Assembly: GCA_945901195.1 (NCBI GenBank) | Contig: CAMDKB010000014.1 | Span: 1 to 22,365 of the forward strand | Direction of reading: 5' to 3' | Source of the DNA: Rhizobium sp. Q54 | GTDB lineage: Bacteria; Pseudomonadota; Alphaproteobacteria; Rhizobiales; Beijerinckiaceae | Length of the DNA: 22,365 nt | In this document: piece after piece, positions 14,747-22,218 of the stretch | How the letters are laid out: each line of letters opens with the position of its first letter | Position numbering within the stretch: position 1 is the first letter of the stretch | Translations under genes and position numbers: made by a program | The notes under the pieces: model-generated | Database searches by the model: none | Told to the model about the DNA's origin: nothing | Seen by the model: the letters and a program-made list of their open reading frames with translations, nothing else

Positions 14747-15322
14747 ATGGACGACTCGAACACAGCCAAAATCACGCGACGACAGGGCACGAAGACAAGC
14801 AAGCCTATCAGCGGCCTCTTTCATTTCGCCTACCCCTGCCGGGACGCACAGGAGACGACGGATTTTTACGAGAACCTGCTGGAATTGCCGCTGGTCAGCT
14901 TCATGCTGGTGCCGTCCGTACCAAGTACGGGCGAAGCCGGTCCCTACGCCCATTTGTTTTTTGAAATGCGGGACGGCTCCTATCTCGCCTTCTTCGATCT
15001 GGGCAAGGGCGTGATGCCTGAAGGCTCTCCCAACACACCCAAGTGGGTGCAACACTTTGCAATGGAAGTGGATAGCATCGCTGAAGTGCAAAGATACCAC
15101 GATAAATTAAAGGCAGCAGGGGTGGATGTCATCGGCGTCGTCGATCACCATTTCATCAAGTCAGTTTATTTCTTCGATCCCAACGGTCTGCGCCTTGAAA
15201 TCACATCCCGCACCGAGCCGGAAGGTTACATCGCTAAAGAAGCTGCAGAGGCGCGCGTGCGGCTGAAAGACTGGAATGTCTTCAAGGAGAAGACATGGGG
15301 AACCAAAGCTATCGTGAAGTAG
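14747..15322 (+). CDS. VOC-family metalloprotein (glyoxalase / extradiol dioxygenase-like)
   Basis: A 191-residue vicinal-oxygen-chelate protein with two paired beta-alpha-beta3 modules. The metal ligands expected in this fold are visible: H26 (GLFHFAY), H103 (WVQHFAMEVD) and E151 (GLRLEITS), with FDPNGLRLE typical of the C-terminal module. The family includes glyoxalase I, extradiol ring-cleavage enzymes, epimerases and resistance proteins. At this length it resembles small single-domain dioxygenase-like members rather than classic two-domain catechol 2,3-dioxygenases of about 300 residues. GGAGG precedes the ATG at 14747. It begins the VOC-fumarylacetoacetase-Bug gene row, 72 bases before fumarylacetoacetase, and so could make that enzyme's substrate by ring opening or isomerisation. 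The reaction is not determined. Confidence 0.78.
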   Translation: MDDSNTAKITRRQGTKTSKPISGLFHFAYPCRDAQETTDFYENLLELPLVSFMLVPSVPSTGEAGPYAHLFFEMRDGSYLAFFDLGKGVMPEGSPNTPKWVQHFAMEVDSIAEVQRYHDKLKAAGVDVIGVVDHHFIKSVYFFDPNGLRLEITSRTEPEGYIAKEAAEARVRLKDWNVFKEKTWGTKAIVK

Positions 15323-15352
15323 CGCTGTATCGCTTGAAACAGGCATATCCGA

Positions 15353-15369
15353 TCCTGACAAGTTCAGGA
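15353..15369 (+). other. Short hairpin between the VOC and fumarylacetoacetase genes
   Basis: TCCTGA (15353-15358) and TCAGGA (15364-15369) form a perfect 6-base stem with a 5-base loop, 25 bases ahead of the fumarylacetoacetase start. There is no T-run, so it is not a convincing terminator. It could affect translation or transcript stability. Confidence 0.25.
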
Positions 15370-15394
15370 CGACGCATTCAAATGAAAGTCCGCA

Positions 15395-16666
15395 ATGCAT
15401 CCCAACGACCCAAGCCTCAAATCCTTTATCGACAGCGCGCAGGGCTCGGATTTCCCGATCCAGAATCTTCCCTACGGCGCCTTTTCAACCGCTGACGATT
15501 CACGGGTACGGATTGGAGTCGCCATTGGCGACAACATACTCGACCTCTGCGCTGTTGAAGCTGCCGGGCTGCTGCCGAAGATGGCCTCATCCAGTATATT
15601 CGATCATCCCGTCATCAACGAATTCATGTCGCTGGGACCGGCGGCATGGTCTGGCATACGGCAGGCGATCAGCGAATTGTTGCGCCATGACAATCCGAAA
15701 TTGCGCGACGATGCGGCCTTGCGCGAGCGTGCACTGGTCGTTCGCAAGGATGCGACGCTTCACCTGCCGGTACGTGTTGCGGGATTTTCAGATTTCTATT
15801 CGTCGCGTGAACATGCGACCAACGCAGGCATCATGATACGCGGCCCTGAAAACGCGCTAGGGGCAAACTGGCTGCATATACCCATTGGGTATAACAGCCG
15901 GGCTTCGACAATTGTTGCCAGCGGCACGCCGATCCATCGCCCCATGGGCCAGATCAAACCGCCAGACGGCCCGCCCATTTTCGGCCCGTGCCGCCGTCTC
16001 GATTTCGAACTGGAGATGGCCGCGATTGTTGGTGCGCCAACGCAGATGGGACACCGGATCAGCACCGCGCAGGCGCAAGAAGCCATCTTTGGATTCGCAT
16101 TGCTGAATGACTGGAGCGCTCGCGATATTCAAGCGTGGGAATACGTGCCGCTCGGGCCATTTCTCGCCAAGGCTTTTGCGACCACTTTGGGGCAATGGAT
16201 TGTTCCTGCCGAAGCGCTGGAGCCTTGTCGTGTTGAAGGGCCAACGCAGGATCCGCAACCCCTGCCCTATCTGCTGCAGCCACCCAGAATGAATTACGAT
16301 GTCGATCTGGAAGTAGATCTGCGCCCTGGTGGGTTAAACAGCACGAGCACGCTGACCCACACCAATTTCAAATATATGTACTGGTCCACGGCGCAGCAGC
16401 TGGCCCATCATACATCGACAGGTTGCGCCATGTCCGTCGGCGATGTCATCGGCTCGGGTACGATCTCCGGTCCGGAAAAAAGCATGTATGGTTCAATGCT
16501 GGAACTTGCATGGGGCGGCAAGGAGCCGATCACGCTGGAAGGTGGCGTAAAACGTGCGTTTCTTGAGGACGGCGATACGCTGATCATGCGCGGTTGGGCG
16601 CAGGCGAATGGCTATCGTATCGGCTTTGGCGAATGCTCTGGCGAGGTCTTGCCATCCAACAGCTAA
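15395..16666 (+). CDS. fahA: Fumarylacetoacetase
   Basis: A full-length, 423-residue fumarylacetoacetase, which splits fumarylacetoacetate (or close acyl-pyruvates) into fumarate and acetoacetate, the last step of tyrosine/homogentisate degradation. The N-terminal SH3-like domain (about 1-120) and the C-terminal beta-roll domain are both present. Metal ligands match the mammalian enzyme: D133 (FSDFYSSREHATN), E205 and E207 (DFELEMA), and D239 (LNDWSARDIQAWEY), with catalytic H140. YVPLGPFLAKAF and GSGTISGPEKSMYGSML are also hallmark segments. The ribosome-binding site is weak (GAAAG), so translation may depend on the VOC gene upstream. No homogentisate dioxygenase or maleylacetoacetate isomerase lies in the window, so its substrate here may be an analogue from the neighbouring enzymes. 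Confidence 0.92.
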   Translation: MHPNDPSLKSFIDSAQGSDFPIQNLPYGAFSTADDSRVRIGVAIGDNILDLCAVEAAGLLPKMASSSIFDHPVINEFMSLGPAAWSGIRQAISELLRHDNPKLRDDAALRERALVVRKDATLHLPVRVAGFSDFYSSREHATNAGIMIRGPENALGANWLHIPIGYNSRASTIVASGTPIHRPMGQIKPPDGPPIFGPCRRLDFELEMAAIVGAPTQMGHRISTAQAQEAIFGFALLNDWSARDIQAWEYVPLGPFLAKAFATTLGQWIVPAEALEPCRVEGPTQDPQPLPYLLQPPRMNYDVDLEVDLRPGGLNSTSTLTHTNFKYMYWSTAQQLAHHTSTGCAMSVGDVIGSGTISGPEKSMYGSMLELAWGGKEPITLEGGVKRAFLEDGDTLIMRGWAQANGYRIGFGECSGEVLPSNS

Positions 16667-16781
16667 AGTTGCCGGCGCACATCATGACATAAAGAAAATT
16701 CCGCTCCCGCTGGCTTTTCCGCAACGCAAATCCATGCTCAAGTAGCGCTTCGTCAAAAACCCGTCTCTGGAAACGCCCGAT

Positions 16782-17750
16782 ATGAAAGCTCCGCTCCGAA
16801 TTATTCTTCTGTGCCTGGCGACAAGCTGCAGCACTGTACATACTTTGGCGCAGACCTTTCCCGAACGGCCGCTCCGCATCATTGTCCCTCAGCCAGCGGG
16901 CGGCGGCTATGACATGATCGCGCGTATTTTTGCCGAGCAGATGGCGCCTTCGCTGGGCCAGCCTGTCGTCGTTGAAAATCGGCCGGGCGCGGGTACAGTT
17001 GTAGGCAGCGTGGTTGCGTCCAAAGCTCCCGCGGATGGCTATACGATGTTGATCGGCGGCACATCGAACATGGCCATGAACATTGGGCTTTATCCCAAGC
17101 TGCAATACGATCCGATCAACGATTTTGAAGCGGTTGGTACTGTGATCGGTTGGCCCTACCTGCTGGTGGCCAGCAAGAGCACGCCGCACGCGGGCATCCA
17201 GGAGTTTCTTGCCGATGCGCGGGCCAATCCGGGCAAATACAATTACGCCTCGGCCGGGCGTGGTTCCGGTCAGCATATTGCTGCGGCGGCGCTGGAAAAA
17301 TTTGCCGGCATTCGCTTGACCCATGTTCCCTATAGCGGTGCGGCGCCCGCCTATAACGATGTGATCAGCGGGAGGGTCGAGATTTTCTTTGACTCTATCG
17401 CCTCGGCCTTGCCGCAGGTGCAGGGCGGTAACGTGAAGCTGCTGGCCGTTTCCACAGCCCAACGGGATCCGGCCTTTCCTGATGCACCCTCACTGCGCGA
17501 AGCAGGCGTGCCCTTCGATTTTGTATCGTGGGTCGGATTGTTCGTCCCAACTGGTACGCCACCTGCGGCCCTGCAAAGACTCAGGGCAGAGGTAGTGCGT
17601 GTGCGCGCACTACCCAGTGTCGCCGAGCGGCTGAAGAAAACCGGTGGAGCCGTGCAAACGCATACGCCTGGCGAAACCGGCCAGTTCGTGAAGGATGAAG
17701 CGGGCCGCTGGACGGATTTGATCAGAGGCGCTGGCATCACGATTGAATAA
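16782..17750 (+). CDS. Bug/TctC-family periplasmic solute-binding protein
   Basis: A 322-residue receptor of the tripartite tricarboxylate transporter (Bug) family. Residues 1-23 form a Sec signal peptide: positive MKAPLR, hydrophobic core, cleavage probably after HTLA. The mature protein opens with FPERPLRIIVPQPAGGGYD, the family's ligand-binding first loop, followed by GQPVVVENRPGAGTVVGS and DGYTMLIGG. SAGRGSGQHIAAAALEKFAG and HVPYSGAAPAYND are the second conserved region. Bug proteins bind carboxylates, often aromatic acids, and are frequently orphans that use distant TctA/TctB partners; none is seen here. It lies 115 bases after fumarylacetoacetase on the same strand, with a weak ribosome-binding site. 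The ligand is probably a substrate of this gene block. Confidence 0.9.
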   Translation: MKAPLRIILLCLATSCSTVHTLAQTFPERPLRIIVPQPAGGGYDMIARIFAEQMAPSLGQPVVVENRPGAGTVVGSVVASKAPADGYTMLIGGTSNMAMNIGLYPKLQYDPINDFEAVGTVIGWPYLLVASKSTPHAGIQEFLADARANPGKYNYASAGRGSGQHIAAAALEKFAGIRLTHVPYSGAAPAYNDVISGRVEIFFDSIASALPQVQGGNVKLLAVSTAQRDPAFPDAPSLREAGVPFDFVSWVGLFVPTGTPPAALQRLRAEVVRVRALPSVAERLKKTGGAVQTHTPGETGQFVKDEAGRWTDLIRGAGITIE

Positions 17751-17766
17751 GACCAGCAGCTCTGGC

Positions 17767-18567
17767 TCACCCGTTGAGAAACTCACGTACCAGTCCGGCA
17801 AACTCCTGCGGCTTTTCCATTTCTACGGCATGGCCGGAGCCGGCTATCGTGACATGCCTGGCGCCTGGAATTGCATTGGCATAATAAGCGCCGCAATCCA
17901 GTGGCGTAATTTTGTCCTCACTGCCCTGCACAATCAGCGTAGGTGTGCGAATGGCTGGCAGCAGACCGTGCAGTGTCAGGCTGTGCATATACGGCTTCCA
18001 GACCATGCGGCATGTCATTTCGCGGTGCTGCTCGATGATGTCAGTTTCCTCCACCGACAGCTCCTTGCCGTAAAACCGCTGAAACTCGGCCGAGGACTCG
18101 GGCTGGTGAAAATTGCGGCGCAGCCCGGTCATTCCGTTTTCAAGAAAATAGTCGAATATCTCGCCCTTCGATGGCTTGATCCCCATCGGTCCCGTTAACA
18201 CCAGCTTGCCGAAGAAGTGGGGGGCAACAGTCGCAATTTCGACCGCAGCCCAGGCGCCCATAGAGCAGCCGATGACATTGACTGGCGTATCAATTCCGCT
18301 ATCGCGCGCAAACCATGTGATCCAGGCGGCCAGATCATGAATGCTCATGATCCAGTCGGGCCTTTGGGAAGCGCCATAGCCGGGCAGCGAAGGCACAATC
18401 ACATCGTGCGACTGGCCAAGCAGTGAATAGCTTTCGAGCCAGCCCGGCACGCCAAGTTCGCCATGAATGACGAGCAGCGGTGTACCGCTCCCGCCGCGCC
18501 GCACCAGCGTATCGATGCCGGCAAGTCTGGCGACTGTTTCGCTGGGGGCGTTCAATGTTCCGGCCAT
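17767..18567 (-). CDS. Alpha/beta hydrolase (C-C or ester hydrolase type)
   Basis: A 266-residue alpha/beta hydrolase without signal peptide. The oxyanion segment HGELGVPGW is at 35-43. The nucleophile elbow GCSMGAWAA gives S102, with D218 (QGSEDKITP) and H246 (GSGHAVEMEKP) completing the triad. Size and the HAVEMEKP ending resemble meta-cleavage product hydrolases and haloperoxidase-like esterases. The start at 18567 lies 16 bases inside the preceding flavin monooxygenase gene, in another frame, with AGAGGT as ribosome-binding site. The pair is therefore translationally coupled, and the hydrolase probably acts on the monooxygenase product. The gene ends 16 bases from the convergent Bug gene with no obvious terminator between them. 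Confidence 0.87.
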   Translation of the reverse strand: MAGTLNAPSETVARLAGIDTLVRRGGSGTPLLVIHGELGVPGWLESYSLLGQSHDVIVPSLPGYGASQRPDWIMSIHDLAAWITWFARDSGIDTPVNVIGCSMGAWAAVEIATVAPHFFGKLVLTGPMGIKPSKGEIFDYFLENGMTGLRRNFHQPESSAEFQRFYGKELSVEETDIIEQHREMTCRMVWKPYMHSLTLHGLLPAIRTPTLIVQGSEDKITPLDCGAYYANAIPGARHVTIAGSGHAVEMEKPQEFAGLVREFLNG

Positions 18568-19790
18568 GGCGTAACCTCTTTGCCTGTCACCAGTGCGGAC
18601 TTATGTTCACGCAGTTCGGGTATGACTTCCTTGCCGAGCAGTTCGATGCCGCGCATGGTGGCTTCGTGCGGCTTGCGACCTTCGCGCGCCCAGAATGTGA
18701 GATATCCCGGGTCCGTCCGATCAATGATATGTTTGAATTTCTGGATGGTGGTTTTTGGCCCGCCAGAAACGATCAGTCCGGCCTTGATGGCGCCTTCGTA
18801 GGTACCTTCCGACATACGCCGCTCGCGCGCCATCGCGCCCTGTTTGGCTTCCGCGGAAATATAGCCTGGCGGCGCGGCCCATTCTGGATGCGGACCGCTT
18901 GAAGCTCCCGCTGACCCTGTACCCTGGGTGAGTGCGCCGCCCGTCGACTTGCCCCGCCCGATGGCTGATGTGCCGCCATAGTGATACTTGCCCATTTCAA
19001 AGGCTTCTTCATCCGTATCCATCACGCTGGTATGAATGAGGTAACCCAGCTTTTCAGGGCCAGGAATCCAGCCATCCTCGCGTGCGACTTCATGATAGAT
19101 CTCGCGGCACGATGCTGTCGCTTCCAGTGCGCTGCCGAGCACCAGATAAGTGATGCGCTGCTTGGCGGCCCAGCGGATTGTTTCGGGGCTCAGGATGCCA
19201 CCCGCCCAAATGGGGGGATGGGGTTGTTGCAACGGCAATTGCCAGGGATTGACGACGCGCAGATGATAATGCTTGCCCTCCCAGCGGAAGGGACCGGGCA
19301 CTGTCCATGCCTTTTTGATAAGCTGAAAAGCTTCCTCAAAACGCTCGCGATTATAGGCCGGATTCGCGTTGGTCGAGAGCTGTTCGATACCGGTGCCGCG
19401 CACAAAACCGGAAATGATGCGTCCACCTGAAATCAGATCCAGCATGGCGATTTCTTCGGCAACACGGACGGGATTGTCATGGATGGGCAAGGGATTGCCG
19501 ATCAACGCGATTGTTCCCTTGATGCGCTGGGTCAGCACCGCCGCTGATATGTTCACACTCTCCTGCATGGACAGAACATTGTTGTGGTGTTCATTGCAGA
19601 CCGAGCCATCAAAGCCCATTTCCGAAGCGAACTCATGCTCGCGCAGAAACATTTGCCAGAGATCGCGCGCTTTTTGCGGATCAAAAATCGAATTGGGAAA
19701 CATCAAGGATGTATAGCCGTACTTGTCGGCTTCCTCTTCCGGATAGGCGTTGTAGCCCATCTCGGAAAAGAAAAAGAACTGGCGCTGCAT
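18552..19790 (-). CDS. LLM-class flavin-dependent monooxygenase (bacterial luciferase-like)
   Basis: A 412-residue member of the luciferase-like monooxygenase superfamily, which uses reduced FMN from a separate reductase to oxygenate small organic substrates. The hallmark NPVRVAEEIAMLDLISGGR occurs at 106-124, preceded by the substrate-pocket segment VCNEHHNNVLSM (64-75). HPPIWAGGILSPETIRWAA is the conserved later strand. A glycine/serine-rich insert (GRGKSTGGALTQGTGSAGAS) in the second half is a loop rather than a repeat domain. GGGGAGG precedes the ATG at 19790. It overlaps the alpha/beta hydrolase gene downstream and is divergent from the second Bug receptor. Family firm; whether it performs Baeyer-Villiger oxidation, hydroxylation or C-S cleavage is unknown. 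No flavin reductase is in the window. Confidence 0.88.
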   Translation of the reverse strand: MQRQFFFFSEMGYNAYPEEEADKYGYTSLMFPNSIFDPQKARDLWQMFLREHEFASEMGFDGSVCNEHHNNVLSMQESVNISAAVLTQRIKGTIALIGNPLPIHDNPVRVAEEIAMLDLISGGRIISGFVRGTGIEQLSTNANPAYNRERFEEAFQLIKKAWTVPGPFRWEGKHYHLRVVNPWQLPLQQPHPPIWAGGILSPETIRWAAKQRITYLVLGSALEATASCREIYHEVAREDGWIPGPEKLGYLIHTSVMDTDEEAFEMGKYHYGGTSAIGRGKSTGGALTQGTGSAGASSGPHPEWAAPPGYISAEAKQGAMARERRMSEGTYEGAIKAGLIVSGGPKTTIQKFKHIIDRTDPGYLTFWAREGRKPHEATMRGIELLGKEVIPELREHKSALVTGKEVTPWPEH

Positions 19791-19963
19791 GGAATGCCTC
19801 CCCGATTGCAGCTGTCCGCTGCTTTTGAGTCAGTATTTGCAGGTTTTACGGCCCTTCGCAAGGCAGGCCAAAAGAGGTTTGTCAGCCGCACGAATGTTGC
19901 GTAATCTTTGTTGGAGGATACGAGCGCGGCTAACAGCTCTCGCGCATCACCGGGAGGCAGATT
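19791..19963. promoter_or_regulatory. Divergent promoter region between the monooxygenase and second Bug gene
   Basis: These 173 bases separate divergent genes and should contain both promoters. Good ribosome-binding sites lie at each end (GGGGAGG and GGGAGGC). I found no persuasive -35/-10 pair or long inverted repeat by eye, and no small gene. Confidence 0.3.
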
Positions 19964-20956
19964 ATGCGTTACACGCCGATTTTCCGCGCATTGTTCGGCG
20001 CCTTGGCCGTCTTGTTCATGCCAGGCATGAATGCTCTACGAGCCCAGGAGGCATGGCCCTCCAAGCAGCGTGTGACGATTATCGTGCCGTATCCGGCTGG
20101 CGGTTACATAGATGCGGTCGCACGATTCCTTGCTGACGGCTTGCGGCAGGCGGAGGGCCAGACGTTTCTGGTCGTCAATAAATCTGGCGGCAACGGGCGC
20201 ATAGGCCTTGGCGATCTCGTGAAATCCGAGCCTGATGGCTATACGCTGCTGACAAATAATGACGGCGGTATTGGAATTCCCCCTGCCGTCGACCCAGGTT
20301 TCACCTTCGATTATAGAAATGGCTACACACCCGTCGCTCAGGCCGTAGAAGCGCAATATCTGATGGCAGTGAAGGCTGATCTACCCGTGCGCACGCTGAC
20401 CGAATTTGTGGCTTATGCCAAAGCCAATCCGGGCAAGCTGAATTACGGTTCTTCCGGGCTGGCTTCGACGCCGCATATAACAGCTGCCTATCTTGCCAGT
20501 CAGTTCGGGCTTGATCTCGTGCATGTCCCCTATCAGGGGGCAGCTCCGGTCCTGAATGATTTTCTGGCTGGCGTGACCGATCTTTATATGCCGAGCGTGT
20601 CGAGCATTGCCGGCCATCTCACCAATCCGCGAGTGCGTTTTCTTACGACGCTGGCTCCCAAACGCCTGCCGCAATTGCCTGATGTCCCGACCATGGCGGA
20701 GCTCGGCATGAAAGACATGACGATCATCGGCTGGCTTGGTGTTTTCGGACCGCCGAAAATGCCTGTGGAACTGCGTGATCGCATCAGCAGCGCGATCGAG
20801 AAGGTCGTCGCCGATCCCGTGCACCAGCAAAAATTCCGCTCGATTTTCGCCGACCCCGTCACCCGGCCCGGACGGGAATTTGGTCCATTTTACGTCTCGG
20901 AAGTTGAAAAATGGAAAGGTTTTGCACAACGCACTGGCTTCAAAATGACACCATAG
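19964..20956 (+). CDS. Bug/TctC-family periplasmic solute-binding protein (second copy)
   Basis: A 330-residue Bug-family receptor. Residues 1-27 are a Sec signal peptide with cleavage likely after LRA. The mature start WPSKQRVTIIVPYPAGGYID is the first ligand loop, followed by VVNKSGGNGRIGLGDLVKSE and DGYTLLTNN. YGSSGLASTPHITAAYLASQ and HVPYQGAAPVLNDFLAG form the second lobe motif. The other Bug protein in this window has a more typical PAGGGYD loop; here it is PAGGYID, so the two probably bind different ligands. GGGAGGC precedes the ATG at 19964. The gene is divergent from the monooxygenase-hydrolase pair. No TctA/TctB subunits are near. It is the last gene of the catabolic block before the tRNA. 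Confidence 0.9.
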   Translation: MRYTPIFRALFGALAVLFMPGMNALRAQEAWPSKQRVTIIVPYPAGGYIDAVARFLADGLRQAEGQTFLVVNKSGGNGRIGLGDLVKSEPDGYTLLTNNDGGIGIPPAVDPGFTFDYRNGYTPVAQAVEAQYLMAVKADLPVRTLTEFVAYAKANPGKLNYGSSGLASTPHITAAYLASQFGLDLVHVPYQGAAPVLNDFLAGVTDLYMPSVSSIAGHLTNPRVRFLTTLAPKRLPQLPDVPTMAELGMKDMTIIGWLGVFGPPKMPVELRDRISSAIEKVVADPVHQQKFRSIFADPVTRPGREFGPFYVSEVEKWKGFAQRTGFKMTP

Positions 20957-21119
20957 GAAGTGGTGCGCATTTGAGAAAAGCGGCCCGACGCCAAAGTATG
21001 TTCAACGCTGAAAGGGCTTCAATGCTCGTGGAAATTGCGGGGGCCAGAAACTGTCCCCGATTTCGCGGAAACGAATGCCCATTTCAATAACGAATCGATT
21101 TTCAATTCAGTGAGTAAAA
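20957..21119. other. Intergenic region between the Bug gene and tRNA-Arg
   Basis: These 163 bases lie at the 3' side of both the Bug gene and the tRNA, so they should carry transcript ends. The only hairpin I see is weak: CGGGG (21038-21042) with CCCCG (21055-21059) and a 12-base loop, without a T-run. No gene is visible. Because it adjoins the 3' end of a tRNA, it is the place where an integration boundary would be expected, but I found no repeat of the tRNA tail. Confidence 0.35.
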
Positions 21120-21196
21120 TGGCGCGCCCTAAGAGATTCGAACTCCTGACCCTCAGATTCGTAGTCTGATGCTCTATCCAGCTGAGCTAAGGGCGC
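21120..21196 (-). tRNA. tRNA-Arg (anticodon ACG)
   Basis: The minus strand folds into a complete 77-base cloverleaf. The acceptor stem GCGCCCT pairs with AGGGCGC. The D arm is GCTC/GAGC. The anticodon stem TCAGA/TCTGA encloses the loop CTACGAA, giving anticodon ACG for arginine CGU, CGC and CGA codons after A-to-I editing. The T arm AGGAG-TTCGAAT-CTCTT contains one G-T wobble pair. Discriminator G and an encoded CCA (21122-21120) complete it. The gene appears intact. Its 3' end points toward the catabolic gene block, the usual orientation for an island inserted at a tRNA. Confidence 0.95.
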
Positions 21197-21269
21197 GTGC
21201 TGACAGGATGCTTTGTGAGCTTCCCGTCCAATGGGGTCTGCCTTTCAGCAATTGACGCCACGGGCGCAT

Positions 21270-21298
21270 CGTGTAGCGGCTTGCGGCGGGCAAAGCAA
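21270..21298 (-). promoter_or_regulatory. Candidate promoter for tRNA-Arg
   Basis: On the minus strand TTGCTT (21298-21293), a 17-base spacer and TACACG (21275-21270) stand about 75 to 100 bases upstream of the tRNA 5' end. The -10 match is poor but spacing is ideal, and alphaproteobacterial tRNA promoters often have relaxed -10 boxes. The rest of the 21197-21354 gap shows no gene. Confidence 0.22.
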
Positions 21299-21354
21299 GT
21301 GTATGATTTAGGCTGCGCGACGAAAAATGCCTGACTGGCCACATGGGCTGTAAT

Positions 21355-22218
21355 TCAGTCTGCAGCGACGGCCTGGCGGTCGGGCAGCCGGATGCGGAAT
21401 GTCGCTCCGTTTTGTGGTTTGCTGTCCAGAATGATTAGGTCGCCCCCATGTGAACGCACCAGTTCGGCGGCAATGGCGAGGCCCAGACCCGAACCTCCCA
21501 GGCGGGTGGAGCCCTGAAAGGCGTCAAACAACCGTTCGCGCGCCATTGGAGGGATGCCAGGGCCGGTATCTTCGATCTCAATTGACACGTTTGCACCCTC
21601 CCGCCGCGCGGAAACACGAACCTGCGGCGCCAGCCCTGGCTGCGGGCCAGCCCCCTGCAGCGCTTCCACTGCGTTTCGAAACAGATTCACCATGATGCGC
21701 AGGAGGTGCTCGTTATCGGCCAGCAGTTCGAAACCGCGCGGGACGCTGTTGATGATGGGAATGCGGCCGATATCTGCTGGAGAGACGATTTCCGCAGCTT
21801 CCGCGACCAGTTGATGCAATTTCAGCCGCGAGGGGATTGGCGCACGCTCGGCTGCACGGCCATAGGTAAGCGTAGACTGGCAAAACGCGATGGCCCGGTC
21901 GAGTGTCGCAACCAGTTTTGGCGCAAGCCGCCGGGTGAGGGGATCAGACCCGCTCGCGAGCCGGTCGGAAATCAATTGGGCGGACGCCAGCATGTTGCGC
22001 AGATCGTGATTTATCTTGGCGACGGCAAGACCAAGCGCCGCCAGATGCTTTTTTTCGGATAATTCATTTGCCAGCGCGGTCTGCATTTCTGCCAAGGCGT
22101 TTTCGGCGAGGCTGATCTCGTCCTTTGCGCCCGAAGGCACGATGCGCCTTGAGGCATCCTCGGGATTGGCGCCGAAATCTATAATGTTGGACGTTAAATG
22201 CCGCACAGGCCGCAAGAC
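21355..22218 (-). pseudogene. Sensor histidine kinase, cytoplasmic half, cut by an IS3-family element
   Basis: About 287 residues of a two-component sensor kinase. The fragment begins inside the HAMP linker (RPVRHLTSNIIDF), then has a coiled-coil and a dimerisation/phosphoacceptor helix with H70 in VAKINHDLRNMLASAQL. The ATPase domain follows, with N181 (NLFRNAVEAL), DTGPGIP (216-222), LFDAFQGS and GGSGLGLAIA (240-249). The sensory and membrane part should lie upstream but is replaced by IS DNA from 22219. The TTG at 22215 looks like an internal leucine codon rather than a start. The kinase is therefore probably inactive, unless the N-terminal half continues beyond the element. No response regulator is in the window. 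The gene is near the tRNA and looks like chromosomal backbone. Confidence 0.75.

Noticed and set aside
16782..16850. Lipoprotein signal (LATSC) in the first Bug protein
   Set aside because: The residues before the cysteine fit a lipobox poorly, and a normal signal-peptidase site after HTLA fits the usual start of mature Bug proteins.
16584..17462. Minus-strand open frame of 292 codons across the fumarylacetoacetase end and Bug gene
   Set aside because: It is antisense to two well-recognised proteins, spans their boundary and shows no domain-like pattern.
21120..21196. Tail of tRNA-Arg duplicated elsewhere as an attachment site
   Set aside because: I looked for the T-arm and acceptor sequence in other intergenic gaps and did not find a copy; a computed search would be needed to be sure.
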